Shown in pieces: positions 8,804 to 16,927 of a DNA stretch of 64,000 bases. The position numbers were made by a program, and so were the translations under genes. The notes under the pieces were generated by a model. It was not told where the DNA came from. It made no database searches and saw nothing but the letters and a program-made list of their open reading frames with translations. Within the stretch, counting starts at the first letter, position 1; each line of letters opens with the position of its first letter. This stretch comes from Trebonia sp963822615 (GTDB taxonomy: Bacteria > Actinomycetota > Actinomycetes > Streptosporangiales > Streptosporangiaceae), in assembly GCA_963822615.1 (NCBI GenBank), contig CAWGIM010000021.1, positions 1-64,000 on the forward strand. The letters are read 5' to 3'.

Positions 8804-10129
8804 TCAGCTGCCGACCGTGGTGCCGGAAAGCAGCCCGGCCGGCACCGCCTTGCCCGCCTTGAGCGCGTTGAACAGCTCCAGCGCCTTGGTGTGGTCCCAC
8901 AGCACCGCGTCGCCCGCGCTGGTCTGGAAGTTGGCGTTCGCGATCGGCACCGTCCCGGACTGCGGGCCGCGCAGCGCCTGCGCCACCTGGATCAGGTCCC
9001 ACAGGCTGGTGCCCTTGTCGACCGCGATCGAGCTGGCGGCGGTAGAGCCGAACGGCAGCGCGGTGAACGGGTTCAGGTACACGCCGGGGCTGGTCGCCTT
9101 GCTCAGCAGGGCGGACAGGAACGCCCGCTGGTCCTGGATGCGCTGCAGGTCGGAGGTGGCGAACGAGTGCCGGTCGCGGACGAACGCGATCGCCTGGGGG
9201 CCGCTCAGGTTGTGGCAGCCGGCCGGCAGGCCCTTGAAGCCCGAGTCCCCGGTCGGGTCGGCCGGGATCGCGGTCTTCACGCAGAGCTGCACCCCGCCGA
9301 CCGCCTGGACCACGTCGGCCAGGCCGCCGAAGCCGATGCCCATGTAGTGGTCGATCTTCAGCCCGGTGACCGACTCGACCGTCTGCACCAGCAGCGTCGG
9401 CCCGCCGATGGCAAGGGCGGCGTTGATCTTGTTGCTGCCGTGCCCGGGGATCGGCACGTAGGAGTCGCGCGGGATGCTGATGAGCACCGGCTTGCCGGTC
9501 CCCATGTGCAGCAGCATCAGCGAGTCGGAGGCGTCCGCGCCGTCGGCCCCCAGGTGCAGGGTCGCCCGCTCGGTACGGCTGATCCCGGTGCGCTGGTCCG
9601 ACCCGGCGATCAGCCAGTTGGTGCCGGCCGAGGTGACGGTCGCGGCGGGCAGCGCCACCGTCTTGTTCAGCTTCCCGTTGATCCAGAAGTAGGTGCCGCC
9701 GATCCCGGCGATGATCACGATCAGCACCACCGCGATGACCAGCGCGATGCGCCGGCCGTGGCGGCCCGGCTGCCCCCAGAACCGCCAGCGGCGCCCGCTG
9801 CGCGGCGGGGGCGCGCTGCGCGGCGGCGCCCCGGTGTAGCCGGACGGCCCCTGGGCGATCCGGTAGCCCTGGCCGGCTCCCTGGCCCTGGTTGGCGCCGT
9901 AGCCGACGGTCTGCCCGTAGGACGGGTCGCCCCGGTACCCGCCCCCCTGGGGGGCGCCAGAACCGGACCGCGGGGGCTGCTGCGGCCACCCGCCGCGCGG
10001 CGGCGGCGCCCCGCCGCCGGAGTCCCCGCCGGGCGGGGGCATCCGCGACGAGATCGTCATGTCCTGCGTCGGGTCGGCGGGCGGCTGGTTCTGCTGGTAC
10101 CAGCGCTTCCAGGGATCCTCGTCAGTCAT
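8804..10129 (-). CDS. LytR-CpsA-Psr (LCP) family protein
   Basis: 441 residues from ATG at 10129. The N-terminal 120 residues are a cytosolic Pro/Gly/Gln-rich tail; a single membrane anchor (ALVIAVVLIVIIAGIGG) follows at about 130-150, then an extracellular LCP domain. Visible LCP elements are WLIAGSDQRT, DSLMLLHM, the arginine-containing VLISIPRDSYV, INAALAIGGP and QAIAFVRDRHSF. LCP proteins transfer undecaprenyl-linked glycopolymers to peptidoglycan (arabinogalactan or teichoic-acid-like ligation). It is divergent from the small protein gene at 10434 and appears to be monocistronic. Confidence 0.93.
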   Translation of the reverse strand: MTDEDPWKRWYQQNQPPADPTQDMTISSRMPPPGGDSGGGAPPPRGGWPQQPPRSGSGAPQGGGYRGDPSYGQTVGYGANQGQGAGQGYRIAQGPSGYTGAPPRSAPPPRSGRRWRFWGQPGRHGRRIALVIAVVLIVIIAGIGGTYFWINGKLNKTVALPAATVTSAGTNWLIAGSDQRTGISRTERATLHLGADGADASDSLMLLHMGTGKPVLISIPRDSYVPIPGHGSNKINAALAIGGPTLLVQTVESVTGLKIDHYMGIGFGGLADVVQAVGGVQLCVKTAIPADPTGDSGFKGLPAGCHNLSGPQAIAFVRDRHSFATSDLQRIQDQRAFLSALLSKATSPGVYLNPFTALPFGSTAASSIAVDKGTSLWDLIQVAQALRGPQSGTVPIANANFQTSAGDAVLWDHTKALELFNALKAGKAVPAGLLSGTTVGS

Positions 10130-10433
10130 CGGGGATTACCTCCATCAGCCGTCAACCCCGCCGTCGGGCGCCTCCCGCGTTGGCGTCCCGCAGTCACAGC
10201 GTCCCTAACCAGGCAAACGGTCGGGGCCGGGCGCAGGTTCACGCACGCTGCGCGCCAGTCTACTGGCGGCAGGCAACGCACCCCCCCGCATCGCCGCGGG
10301 GGTGCGCCCGCGGAATCGCCTCGGTTCAGCGCCCCGGCGGCAAGCACGAACCGTAACGATCGTCACTGCTTGATTACTCAGGGTAAGTGTTGGGAAATAT
10401 CCCTCTGGGTGCTGGGCTAGCAAGGGAGGACCT
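10130..10433. other. Divergent intergenic region with a GC hairpin
   Basis: About 300 bases between the LCP gene and the small + strand gene. An 8-bp inverted repeat GCACCCCC (10278-10285) / GGGGGTGC (10298-10305) is the only clear structure. The last 60 bases become AT-richer (TTGATTACTCAGGGTAAG) and probably hold the promoter of the small gene. No convincing coding sequence was seen. Confidence 0.4.
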
Positions 10434-10667
10434 TTGTCCACGCAAGTCACCAACGAGGACGGCACTGCCGCCGACCTCGCCGACCACCTGAGCAGCGAGC
10501 ACAAGAAGGGCACCAGGGGCTTCACCGAGGAGTACCTGACGAGCCTGCACCGGACGCTGCACCAGCGCCGGCGCGACCCGCTGCCCGAGCACAGCCACCC
10601 GGGCGACGAGCAGCCGGGCGACGAGCAGCCGGGCGACGAGCAGGACCAGCAGCTGGTGGCGGTCTAG
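10434..10667 (+). CDS. Small hydrophilic hypothetical protein with PGDEQ repeats
   Basis: 77 residues. The TTG start at 10434 is chosen because AAGGGAGGACC lies directly upstream. The N-terminal half (DLADHLSSEHKKGTRGFTEEYLTSLHRTLHQRR) is helical and charged, and the C-terminal part contains three copies of PGDEQ encoded by a 15-bp tandem repeat at 10601-10643. No membrane segment or known domain is seen. Function unknown; the composition suggests a soluble, partly disordered protein. Confidence 0.55.
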   Translation: MSTQVTNEDGTAADLADHLSSEHKKGTRGFTEEYLTSLHRTLHQRRRDPLPEHSHPGDEQPGDEQPGDEQDQQLVAV

Positions 10668-10876
10668 CCGCACCGCCTGCTAACGGCGCTGCCCCCGCTG
10701 CGCGAGCGCGGGCAGCGGCAGCAAGTGCATTACGCACGAAGGAAATGCAGTGCGAACAGCAGCCCCGGCGCCGTCACGACGGCACCGGGGCTGCTGCCTG
10801 GGGACGCTCGGTAGAGTTACCGGGACTGAGGGGATCCCCGCGGTCGGCGCGGCGGCGGCGGAACGGAGTACCGGCC

Positions 10877-11626
10877 TTGATAGAAACGCTGGGTCTGGTC
10901 GGTGCCGGGCGGATCGGCAGCGCCGTGGCGCGGCTGGCGACGCAGGCGGGCCTGCGGGTCGTGGTGAGCAACTCGCGCGGCCCGGAGTCGCTGGCCGGCC
11001 TGGTGTCGGAGCTAGGCGACCGGGCGCGCGCGGCGGACGTGCCCACCGCCGCTCGCGACGGTGAAGTCGTCGTCGTGACGGTGCCCCTCGGCGCCCTGCC
11101 CGGGCTCCCGGTCGCCGGCCTGGCGGGCAAGATCGTCGTCGACACGATGAATTACTACCCGGGCCGGGACCGGCCGGTGGCCGAGCTTGACCAGCAGCGG
11201 CTGACGTCGAGCGAGCTCGTGCAGCGGACGCTGGCCGGCGCGCGGGTGGTCAAGGCGTTCAACAACATCGACTGGATCCGGCTGGCCTGCTCGCCGCGCC
11301 CGCCCGGCGCCGCTGACCGCTGCGCGCTGCCGATTGCCAGTGACGACGCGGACGCCGCCCGGGCAGTGTCCGAGCTGCTCGACGCGCTCGGCTACGACGC
11401 GGTCAGCGCCGGCCCGCTGTCGCAGAGCTGGCGCAGCGAGCCGGGAACGCCGGTCTACGTGAACCCGTACCTGCCGCCGCGCCCGGCTGGCAGCGAAGGC
11501 GCCAGCACCGCCGCCGAGTGGTTCACCGCCCCGGTCGGTACCCCGGTCGGCGCCGGCCAGGTGGCCGAGCTGCTCCGGTCCGCCCAGCGGCAGCGGCCGG
11601 CCGACGCCAGGGAACGCCTGAGCTGA
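10877..11626 (+). CDS. NADP-binding oxidoreductase, F420-dependent NADP reductase-like (COG2085)
   Basis: 249 residues. TTG at 10877 is chosen because it places the Rossmann motif at the N-terminus (LGLVGAGRIGSAVARLA) and has GGAG eight bases upstream. Further features are SNSRGPESL, a typical NADP 2'-phosphate recognition region, VVVVTVPLGALPGLP, the substrate-side DTMNYYPGRD, and VVKAFNNIDW, all characteristic of the NADPH:F420 oxidoreductase/NAD-binding F420 family. An F420 context is plausible since cofC lies elsewhere in the window, but electron donor and substrate remain inferred. The stop codon lies inside a 15-bp tandem duplication, and a strong hairpin follows. Confidence 0.75.
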   Translation: MIETLGLVGAGRIGSAVARLATQAGLRVVVSNSRGPESLAGLVSELGDRARAADVPTAARDGEVVVVTVPLGALPGLPVAGLAGKIVVDTMNYYPGRDRPVAELDQQRLTSSELVQRTLAGARVVKAFNNIDWIRLACSPRPPGAADRCALPIASDDADAARAVSELLDALGYDAVSAGPLSQSWRSEPGTPVYVNPYLPPRPAGSEGASTAAEWFTAPVGTPVGAGQVAELLRSAQRQRPADARERLS

Positions 11627-11643
11627 AAACGCCTGAGCTGAAA
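11614..11643 (+). repeat. 15-bp tandem duplication spanning a stop codon
   Basis: ACGCCTGAGCTGAAA is present at 11614-11628 and 11629-11643. The stop codon of the oxidoreductase gene is inside the first copy, so the duplication duplicated the gene end without changing the protein. Confidence 0.85.
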
Positions 11644-11654
11644 AACGGCAAACA

Positions 11655-11680
11655 GCCCCGGCTCGCTACCGAGCCGGGGC
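11655..11680 (+). terminator. Strong hairpin after the oxidoreductase gene
   Basis: GCCCCGGCTCG (11655-11665) pairs perfectly with CGAGCCGGGGC (11670-11680) around a CTAC loop, 11 bp. It sits between the + strand gene ending at 11626 and the - strand tRNA-His, so it could end transcription from either side. There is no long U-tract, as is common in actinomycetes. Confidence 0.7.
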
Positions 11681-11699
11681 CATTGACCCGCTAAAACGC

Positions 11700-11776
11700 T
11701 GGGGTGAGTGACGGGACTTGAACCCGCGACATCCAGGACCACAACCTGGCGCTCTACCAGCTGAGCTACACCCACC
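11700..11776 (-). tRNA. tRNA-His (anticodon GTG)
   Basis: Read on the minus strand, the acceptor stem GTGGGTG/CACTCAC, a D arm TAGCTCAGCTGGTAGAGC, an anticodon stem-loop CCAGGTTGTGGTCCTGG with anticodon GTG, and a TTCAAGT-type T loop are all present. The base at 11776 supplies the extra G-1 that opposes discriminator C73, the hallmark of tRNA-His, and CCA is encoded (11700-11702). It lies just downstream of the orn gene on the same strand. Confidence 0.97.
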
Positions 11777-11846
11777 ATGTGCCGTCCGCGGAAGGCTGTC
11801 ACGAGTATAGCGGCCCGCGACGGTGCGAACGAATCAGTTCGCCGCC

Positions 11847-12470
11847 CTAGCTGGCCGCGTTGGCGGTGCCCGGCTGCTGGCCCGCGTAGCGGGCGGCGAT
11901 CTCGCGGGCGGTGGCCGAGTCCGGCCCCGGCTGGGGCACGAATACCGCCTCCCGGTAGTACTGCATCTCCCGCACCGACTCGATGATGTCGGCCAGCGCG
12001 CGGTGGCCGCCTTGCTTTTTCGGCGAGGCGAAGTAGGCCCGCGGGTACCACCGCCGGGCCAGCTCCTTGACCGAGGACACGTCGATCATCCGGTAGTGCA
12101 GCCAGTTGTCCAGCTCGGGCATGTCGCGGGCGATGAACCAGCGGTCAGTGGCGATCGAGTTGCCGCACAGCGGCACCTTCCGCGCCTCCCGGACGTGCTG
12201 CTTGACGTAGCCGAGCACCGCCTCCGACGCCTCCGCCAGCGTTATGCCGCCAGCCAGGTCAGCCAGCAGCCCCGACGTGGTGTGCATGTCCCGCACGATG
12301 TCGCTCATCTGGTCGACGGCCTCGGCCGGCGGCTTGATGATCAGGTCGATCCCGTCGTCGAGCAGCTTCAGCTGGGAGTCGGTGACCACGCAGGCGATCT
12401 CAATCAGCGCGTCCCGCTCGATGTCGAGACCAGTCATCTCGCAGTCGATCCACACTAGCCGGTCGTTCAT
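11847..12470 (-). CDS. orn: Oligoribonuclease (DEDDh 3'-5' exonuclease)
   Basis: 207 residues; ATG at 12470 is chosen because family members begin at this LVWIDCEMTGLD motif, although the frame extends further upstream. DEDDh residues are visible: D and E in IDCEMTG, the D of the second motif (MPELDNWLHYRMIDVSS) and the late H...D in GGHRALADI. The enzyme degrades 2-5 nt RNA fragments, including pGpG from c-di-GMP turnover, in the cytoplasm. The C-terminal extension after REIAARYAG is short and low in complexity. Linkage of orn to tRNA-His is seen in other actinomycetes. Confidence 0.96.
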   Translation of the reverse strand: MNDRLVWIDCEMTGLDIERDALIEIACVVTDSQLKLLDDGIDLIIKPPAEAVDQMSDIVRDMHTTSGLLADLAGGITLAEASEAVLGYVKQHVREARKVPLCGNSIATDRWFIARDMPELDNWLHYRMIDVSSVKELARRWYPRAYFASPKKQGGHRALADIIESVREMQYYREAVFVPQPGPDSATAREIAARYAGQQPGTANAAS

Positions 12471-12687
12471 TCCAACAAGGTTAAAGGCAAAAACCATCGC
12501 CCCGACCGGACGGCCCTGACCGGATGCCTCCGTCGCCTCCCGCTTTGCCTCCGCGCCTCGGCCGGGCCTCCTGCGCGGCGTGGTTGTGGCTACAACCCCA
12601 ACGCCGTCAGGGCAGGCGGCCGCCCACCACGGGGAGCAGCGCCACTGTCGCCACCCTGGCCACATAACTGCAGGCCAAAGGCATAGA

Positions 12688-12727
12688 GTGGAAATAATTT
12701 GGTGTCATGACCCCAAATTATTTCCAC
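12688..12727. promoter_or_regulatory. 40-bp near-perfect AT-rich palindrome
   Basis: The arm GTGGAAATAATTTGG (12688-12702) is repeated in inverse orientation at 12713-12727, and the 10-base centre contains the palindrome GTCATGAC. Only the base pair 12703/12712 breaks symmetry over 40 bp. It lies about 220 bp upstream of orn and 200 bp beyond the stop of the gene at 12925-13668, in a 454-bp gap (12471-12924) that otherwise shows no gene. It could be a large operator, a protein-binding site or a terminator. An AT-rich symmetrical site in such GC-rich DNA is unlikely to be accidental. Confidence 0.7.
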
Positions 12728-12924
12728 CCTGCAAAAAAGTTCCGTAATGATACCGCTACCTGAGGGGATCCGGCTGTTCGCCGACTTCGTCGGGCGGCTC
12801 GTCGGCAGTTAAGTTAACGGTGTCGGAGCATAACCCCCTGGTGCCACGCCCACGCGCCTGAGCGAAGCCCTCGCGCCGTCGCCGCAGCGGCACGCTCGCC
12901 TCAGCCGGCCCCCGTGCGCGGGCG

Positions 12925-13668
12925 TCACTTCAGGACCGCCTGCCCAGCCCGGCCGGCCGGCCCCGGTAAGGCCGGGATGGCCAGCGCCGCGGCCTCGCTG
13001 CGGGGCGGCGGCAGGGCGCGGCTGCGCAGCCCGTGCGGCCCGGTGATCCGGTCGATGTCGATGGCGCCGGGGCCCGCGTTGTCGCACTGGGGAACCTGCG
13101 AGGCGCCGAAGTGGCCGCCGCGGGCCCACTGGGTGCTGCTGCGCGGGCCGGACAGCGTGGCGTACGGGCCGTCGCGGTACGCTTCGGGGCGGCCGGACGG
13201 CCAGCGGCGGGCCACCCCCCAGGAGTCGAGCCAGCTCACGATGGCTTCCACGCCGATCAGGGGGCCGCTGGTGAACGGCTCGCCGGGATGGCCGAGCACG
13301 CCGATCTGCACGCAGATCCGGCCCTCGGCGTTGACGCCGGCGGCCTGCTCCCTGATGCGGCCTGGCGCCCACTCGAGGTGGTCGGAGGCGCCGAGCGCCC
13401 GCCCGGCTCGCAGTACCGAGACGAGCTGGGCGATGTCGCCGGTCAGCGGGTCCCAGATGAGGTGGCAGGGGCGCTGCTCGCTGATCAGGCGCTGCGCGGC
13501 CGACTGCACCGACACGGTGCCCTCGGCGGTGCCGAGGGTGAGCCAGACCGCCCGTGGCGCGCCGCCGGCCAGCGGGCCGCCGTCACTCTCCGCCCGGATG
13601 CGACAAGCTTCCGGCATCCATGCGTGTGCCACCGCCCGGCTCCCCTCCCAGATCAGGTCTAGCCCCAC
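12925..13668 (-). CDS. Endolysin-like protein with amidase-type domain, no signal peptide
   Basis: 247 residues from GTG at 13668; an internal GTG preceded by GGGAGGGG would give a slightly shorter form, so the start is uncertain. The central part resembles actinobacterial peptidoglycan-amidase/endolysin-like proteins: GVEAIVSWLDSWGVARRWP, then HFGASQVPQCDNAGPGAID, which matches the GHxGxSQVPxxxHxDPGAID pattern of that family, but the histidine before DPGAID is replaced here (CDNAGPGAID). No Sec signal or membrane helix is present. It may bind or cut cell wall after lysis-type release, or be an enzymatically altered relic of a phage gene. Real function unknown. Confidence 0.55.
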   Translation of the reverse strand: MGLDLIWEGSRAVAHAWMPEACRIRAESDGGPLAGGAPRAVWLTLGTAEGTVSVQSAAQRLISEQRPCHLIWDPLTGDIAQLVSVLRAGRALGASDHLEWAPGRIREQAAGVNAEGRICVQIGVLGHPGEPFTSGPLIGVEAIVSWLDSWGVARRWPSGRPEAYRDGPYATLSGPRSSTQWARGGHFGASQVPQCDNAGPGAIDIDRITGPHGLRSRALPPPRSEAAALAIPALPGPAGRAGQAVLK

Positions 13669-13840
13669 TGCGCGCAGAACTTCTCTCCCTGCTTACGCCA
13701 GCGGCACTGATTAGTCCAGAGGGGTGTACGGAATCCGCTGGCGGGGGTGGCAAGTCGGGAGGAAACGACAAGCGCCGCGCAGTACGCACGGCGCTTTTCG
13801 TGGCAGACCGGTGCCAAGCGGCGCGAGGCGCCTCGTGTGA

Positions 13841-14386
13841 CTAGCGTGCCGCGGAGCGCGCCTTGATGTAGGCGCTCGAGTCCGGCCGCCACAGGAAGGC
13901 GATGGAGAGCACCCCCAGCGCCCAGATGATCAGCGTGCCGACGATGTACACGATGCCGACCACGGTGATCGTCTCGTCCTTGGTCAGCGAGTTGACCAAG
14001 TAATAGGTGTCGTAGGTGGAGATGGCGGCGAAGATCGAGGCGAGGATGCGGGCCCAGGCGTAGCCGGCCCGGTTCATCCGCGCCATCAGCACCCAGATTG
14101 CCACCAGGATGACGTAGGTGATCGCGGTGCCGACCACGCCGCTGGTGAACTCGCCGTTGCTGAGCTTCTTGCCGCTGGAGTCGGTCAGCGCGTTCTTGTC
14201 GACGATGGTCGCGATGATCAGGAACACGCCGACGACGAAGGTCACCGCCCCGCCGCCCAGCATGAACCGGACCGCCTTGCGCACTGGCCCGGGGATCGCG
14301 GAGTCATCTGGGTCGCGGCCGGTGAGCCGCTTCTCTAGGCCGGCGAGGCCGGTCTGGCTGCTGTCGCCGGAAAAAGTCTTCAACAT
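13841..14386 (-). CDS. Four-helix membrane protein, unknown function
   Basis: 181 residues from ATG at 14386. A basic cytosolic N-terminus of about 35 residues (LEKRLTGRDPDDSA) is followed by four hydrophobic segments: AVTFVVGVFLIIATIV, VVGTAITYVILVAIWVLMA, ILASIFAAISTYDTYYLV and VVGIVYIVGTLIIWALGVLS. The topology suggests both termini are cytosolic. Small DUF-type proteins of this shape are common in actinomycetes, often associated with envelope or sporulation loci, but I do not recognise a characterised homologue. It is divergent from the XRE regulator at 14669 across a 280-bp gap. Confidence 0.75.
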   Translation of the reverse strand: MLKTFSGDSSQTGLAGLEKRLTGRDPDDSAIPGPVRKAVRFMLGGGAVTFVVGVFLIIATIVDKNALTDSSGKKLSNGEFTSGVVGTAITYVILVAIWVLMARMNRAGYAWARILASIFAAISTYDTYYLVNSLTKDETITVVGIVYIVGTLIIWALGVLSIAFLWRPDSSAYIKARSAAR

Positions 14387-14668
14387 GGGTGCCCTAACGT
14401 AGCGCTGACGATAGGAAGCATAGTGCTGATCTGCGTGAAGCGCGTTGCCGTGGGGTCGCCCGGGGCCGCGACCGATTACGTCCGTACTGCTAAGTATTGT
14501 CAGAAACTCGTGCAATGACACCTGGCGCGATATCATCGCACCGTCATCGGCGCATGCATGTGCGATCGGCTGTGCAGACCGTGCGTGCAGATGCTTGAGC
14601 GACGAGGCCAGCGCCGGCGTTTGGGGACGCCGGCGGCGATGACCACCTGAGAGGGAGGGGGGGACCGC

Positions 14669-15550
14669 GTGACTGTAAGCACGCCCGGCGGCGTCACTCC
14701 CGCCGGCGGCCCCACCGTCCTCAGGATGCTGCTCGGGGCCCAGTTGCGGCGGCTGCGCGAGACCGCCGGGATCTCCCGGGACGACGCCGGCTACCACATC
14801 CGCGCCTCTGGCTCCAAGATCAGCCGGATGGAGCTGGGCCGCGTCTCGTTCAAGGAACGCGACGTCATCGACCTGCTTGAGTTCTACGGGGTGGCCGACC
14901 GGGCTGAGCGCGAGAAGCTGCTGCAGCTCACCAAGGAAGCCAACGCGACCCCCTGGTACCAGAAGTTCCAGGACGTGGTGCCGGACTGGTTCCACGTCTA
15001 CGTCGGCCTGGAAGAGGCCGCCCAGCTCATCCGGGTCTACGAGGTCCAGTTCGTGCCCGGCCTGCTGCAGACCGAGGAGTACGCCCGCGCGGTGATCATG
15101 CAGGGCGCGCCGGGCACCGACGCCGACGAGGTGGAGCGCCGGGTGGCGCTCCGGATGGGCCGTCAGAAGCTGCTGACCAGGGATAACCCGCCGCGGTACT
15201 GGGTCATCATGGACGAGGCGGCGCTGCGCCGGCCGATGGGCGGCCGTGACGTGCACGTGGCCCAGATCGAGCGGCTGATCGACCTGGTGGGCGAGCCCAA
15301 CGTGACGCTGCAGGTGATGCCGTTCAGGTACGGTGGGCACGCGGCTGACGGCGGGGCCTTCACCATCATGCGGTTCCCGGAGACGGACCTGCCCGACGTG
15401 GTGTACATGGAGTACCTGACCGGCGCGCACTACATTGACAAGCCGGAAGAAGTAGAGCGCTACGCCGCGGTGATGGAGCGCCTCTCGGTCGCGGGCACCT
15501 CGCCCGACCGGACCAGGGAGATCCTGACCGGGATGCTCAAGGACATCTGA
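14669..15550 (+). CDS. XRE-family regulator with DUF5753 (WhiJ/Scr1-like)
   Basis: 293 residues from GTG at 14669 with a strong AGGGAGGGGGGG ribosome binding site. An N-terminal HTH_31-type domain (LGAQLRRLRETAGISRDDAG, KISRMELGRVSF) is followed by a DUF5753 domain with the conserved WYQKFQDVVPDWF, YEVQFVPGLLQTEEYARAV, LTRDNPPRYWVIMDEAAL and MPFRYGGHAA. The architecture is that of the WhiJ/SCO4441-type regulators, which are paired with small DUF397 proteins and act in development; some pairs have been reported to behave like toxin-antitoxin systems. Its DUF397 partner starts 10 bp downstream. Confidence 0.93.
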   Translation: MTVSTPGGVTPAGGPTVLRMLLGAQLRRLRETAGISRDDAGYHIRASGSKISRMELGRVSFKERDVIDLLEFYGVADRAEREKLLQLTKEANATPWYQKFQDVVPDWFHVYVGLEEAAQLIRVYEVQFVPGLLQTEEYARAVIMQGAPGTDADEVERRVALRMGRQKLLTRDNPPRYWVIMDEAALRRPMGGRDVHVAQIERLIDLVGEPNVTLQVMPFRYGGHAADGGAFTIMRFPETDLPDVVYMEYLTGAHYIDKPEEVERYAAVMERLSVAGTSPDRTREILTGMLKDI

Positions 15551-15559
15551 GGGGCCGCA

Positions 15560-15790
15560 ATGCCTGACCGGGTCTACAACGGAATGCCCGCCACTGAACT
15601 GCCTGACCTGCAGTGGCGGCTGGCTGGCAGCGGCGACGCCGGGGTGGAGATGGCCCGGCTGCCGGACGGGCAGGTCGCGGTGCGCAATGCGGCCGACCCC
15701 GAGGGCCCGGCCCTGATCTACACCCGGGCGGAGATCGAGGCGCTCATCGGCGGCGCGCAGGACGGCGATTTCGACGCGCTCCTCGGGTAG
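15560..15790 (+). CDS. DUF397 protein, partner of the XRE/DUF5753 regulator
   Basis: 76 residues, ATG at 15560 preceded by GAGGGG. It has the DUF397 core: LQWRLAGSGDAGVEMARL, VAVRNAADPEGPALIYTR and the C-terminal IEALIGGAQDGDFD. Such proteins bind or counteract the adjacent XRE regulator in actinomycetes. The pair is separated by only 9 bp and is certainly one transcription unit. Confidence 0.92.
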   Translation: MPDRVYNGMPATELPDLQWRLAGSGDAGVEMARLPDGQVAVRNAADPEGPALIYTRAEIEALIGGAQDGDFDALLG

Positions 15791-15929
15791 TCAGCCCGCC
15801 GCGCCGGCCGGGGGAGCACCGGAGGAGCCGCCCGCCGCGGCCCCGCACCAAAGTCTTTCATCCCGAACGGTTGCCTGGCTCCGCCTTACCCGGCCCGATG
15901 ACAGCCCGGAGCTGACCCGCCGCGACCGG

Positions 15930-16664
15930 GTGCTGCTGCGCTGGGAGATCTTCGCTGTCTTCGCGGTGTCGCTCGGCGCCAGCGGGGTCTCCGCGTTCGT
16001 CTCGCTCATCGGCTCGCTGACCGCGCACCACTCGCTGTCGTCGCAGTCGGTCACCCTGAACGGCTCGCAGGCGCCGGGCCGCCCGCTGCTCGACCTGTTC
16101 CTGCAGCTGGTGTCGATCACTTCCGGGCTTGCCCCCGTGGTGCTGGCGTTTTACCTGCTGGCCCGGGCGGACGACACCAAGTCGATCGGGGTGGACCGCA
16201 CCCAGCCCGGGCGTGACCTGCTGCGCGGCATGGGGCTGGCGGCGCTGATCGGCGGCAGCGGGCTCGGGCTGTACTTCATCGCCTACAAGTCGGGCATCGC
16301 GCTGAACGTGGTGGCCGAGAACGAGCCGGACGTCTGGTGGCGCTACCCGGTGCTGCTGCTCTCCGCGCTGCAGAACGGCCTGCTGGAAGAGGTGCTGGTC
16401 ACCGGCTACCTGCTGACCCGGCTGCGCCGCCTCGGGGTGAACCCGGCCGCCGCGATCGCGATCAGCGCCACCCTGCGCGGCTCGTATCACCTGTACCAGG
16501 GCTTCGGCGGGTTCGCCGGCAACGCGGTGATGGGCGTGATCTTCGGCCTCCTGTTCCTGCGCTGGCGCCGCGCCACCCCGATGATCATCGCGCACACGCT
16601 GATCGACGCGGTGGCGTTCATCGGCTACGCGCTGCTGGTCGGGCACGTCAGCTGGCTGGTTTAG
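15930..16664 (+). CDS. CPBP-family intramembrane protease-like protein
   Basis: 244 residues from GTG at 15930; the same frame is open further upstream (TVAWLRLTRPDDSPELTRRD) without a good start codon, so the N-terminus is uncertain. Six or more membrane segments are visible. The family motifs are LQNGLLEEVLVTGYLL (the EExxxR motif with the Arg absent), the H-containing RGSYHLYQGFGGF, and HTLIDAVAF. CPBP (Abi/CaaX) proteins are glutamic intramembrane proteases or scaffolds often linked to bacteriocin immunity or prenyl processing. It begins 139 bp after the DUF397 gene and may belong to that operon. Confidence 0.85.
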   Translation: MLLRWEIFAVFAVSLGASGVSAFVSLIGSLTAHHSLSSQSVTLNGSQAPGRPLLDLFLQLVSITSGLAPVVLAFYLLARADDTKSIGVDRTQPGRDLLRGMGLAALIGGSGLGLYFIAYKSGIALNVVAENEPDVWWRYPVLLLSALQNGLLEEVLVTGYLLTRLRRLGVNPAAAIAISATLRGSYHLYQGFGGFAGNAVMGVIFGLLFLRWRRATPMIIAHTLIDAVAFIGYALLVGHVSWLV

Positions 16665-16687
16665 GCCGCCAGGCCCCGCGCGGCCCG

Positions 16688-16765
16688 TCCCCGCCCCGCG
16701 CTGAGCCCAGCCCCGCGCTGAGCCCCGCCCCGCGCTGAGCCCCGCCCCGCGCTGAACCCAGCCCC
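16688..16765. repeat. 17-bp C-rich tandem repeat
   Basis: The unit CCCCGCGCTGAGCCCAG, with CG alternating for AG at its end, is repeated about four times between the CPBP gene and the IclR gene. The 263-bp gap holds nothing else except an AT-rich promoter-like stretch near its right end. Confidence 0.8.
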
Positions 16766-16857
16766 GCTGCGCCCCGCCCTGAGCCCCCGCCCCACCCTCC
16801 GCCACCGCATCAAAATGCTCTTGTTTCTCAGTTTTCACAGCAGAATCAAAAGTCGGC

Positions 16858-16886
16858 TTGACGGCCTGTGGATTATGTCGTTAACG
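16858..16886 (+). promoter_or_regulatory. Candidate sigma-70 type promoter of the IclR gene
   Basis: TTGACG (16858-16863), a 17-base spacer and TTAACG (16881-16886) lie about 40 bp upstream of the GTG at 16928, in an AT-rich island. The -35 matches the housekeeping consensus well; the -10 is weaker. Confidence 0.4.
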
Positions 16887-16927
16887 TGTCGCGACAGTCA
16901 CATTCTGAATAGCCGCGAAAGAGTCCA

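Noticed and set aside
11719..11800. Apparent peptide reading VAQLVERQVVVLDVAGSSPV on the minus strand
   Set aside because: This is the well-known spurious translation of a tRNA gene; the sequence is tRNA-His.
12471..12665. N-terminal extension of orn
   Set aside because: Sequence upstream of MNDRL is low-complexity and absent from the oligoribonuclease family.
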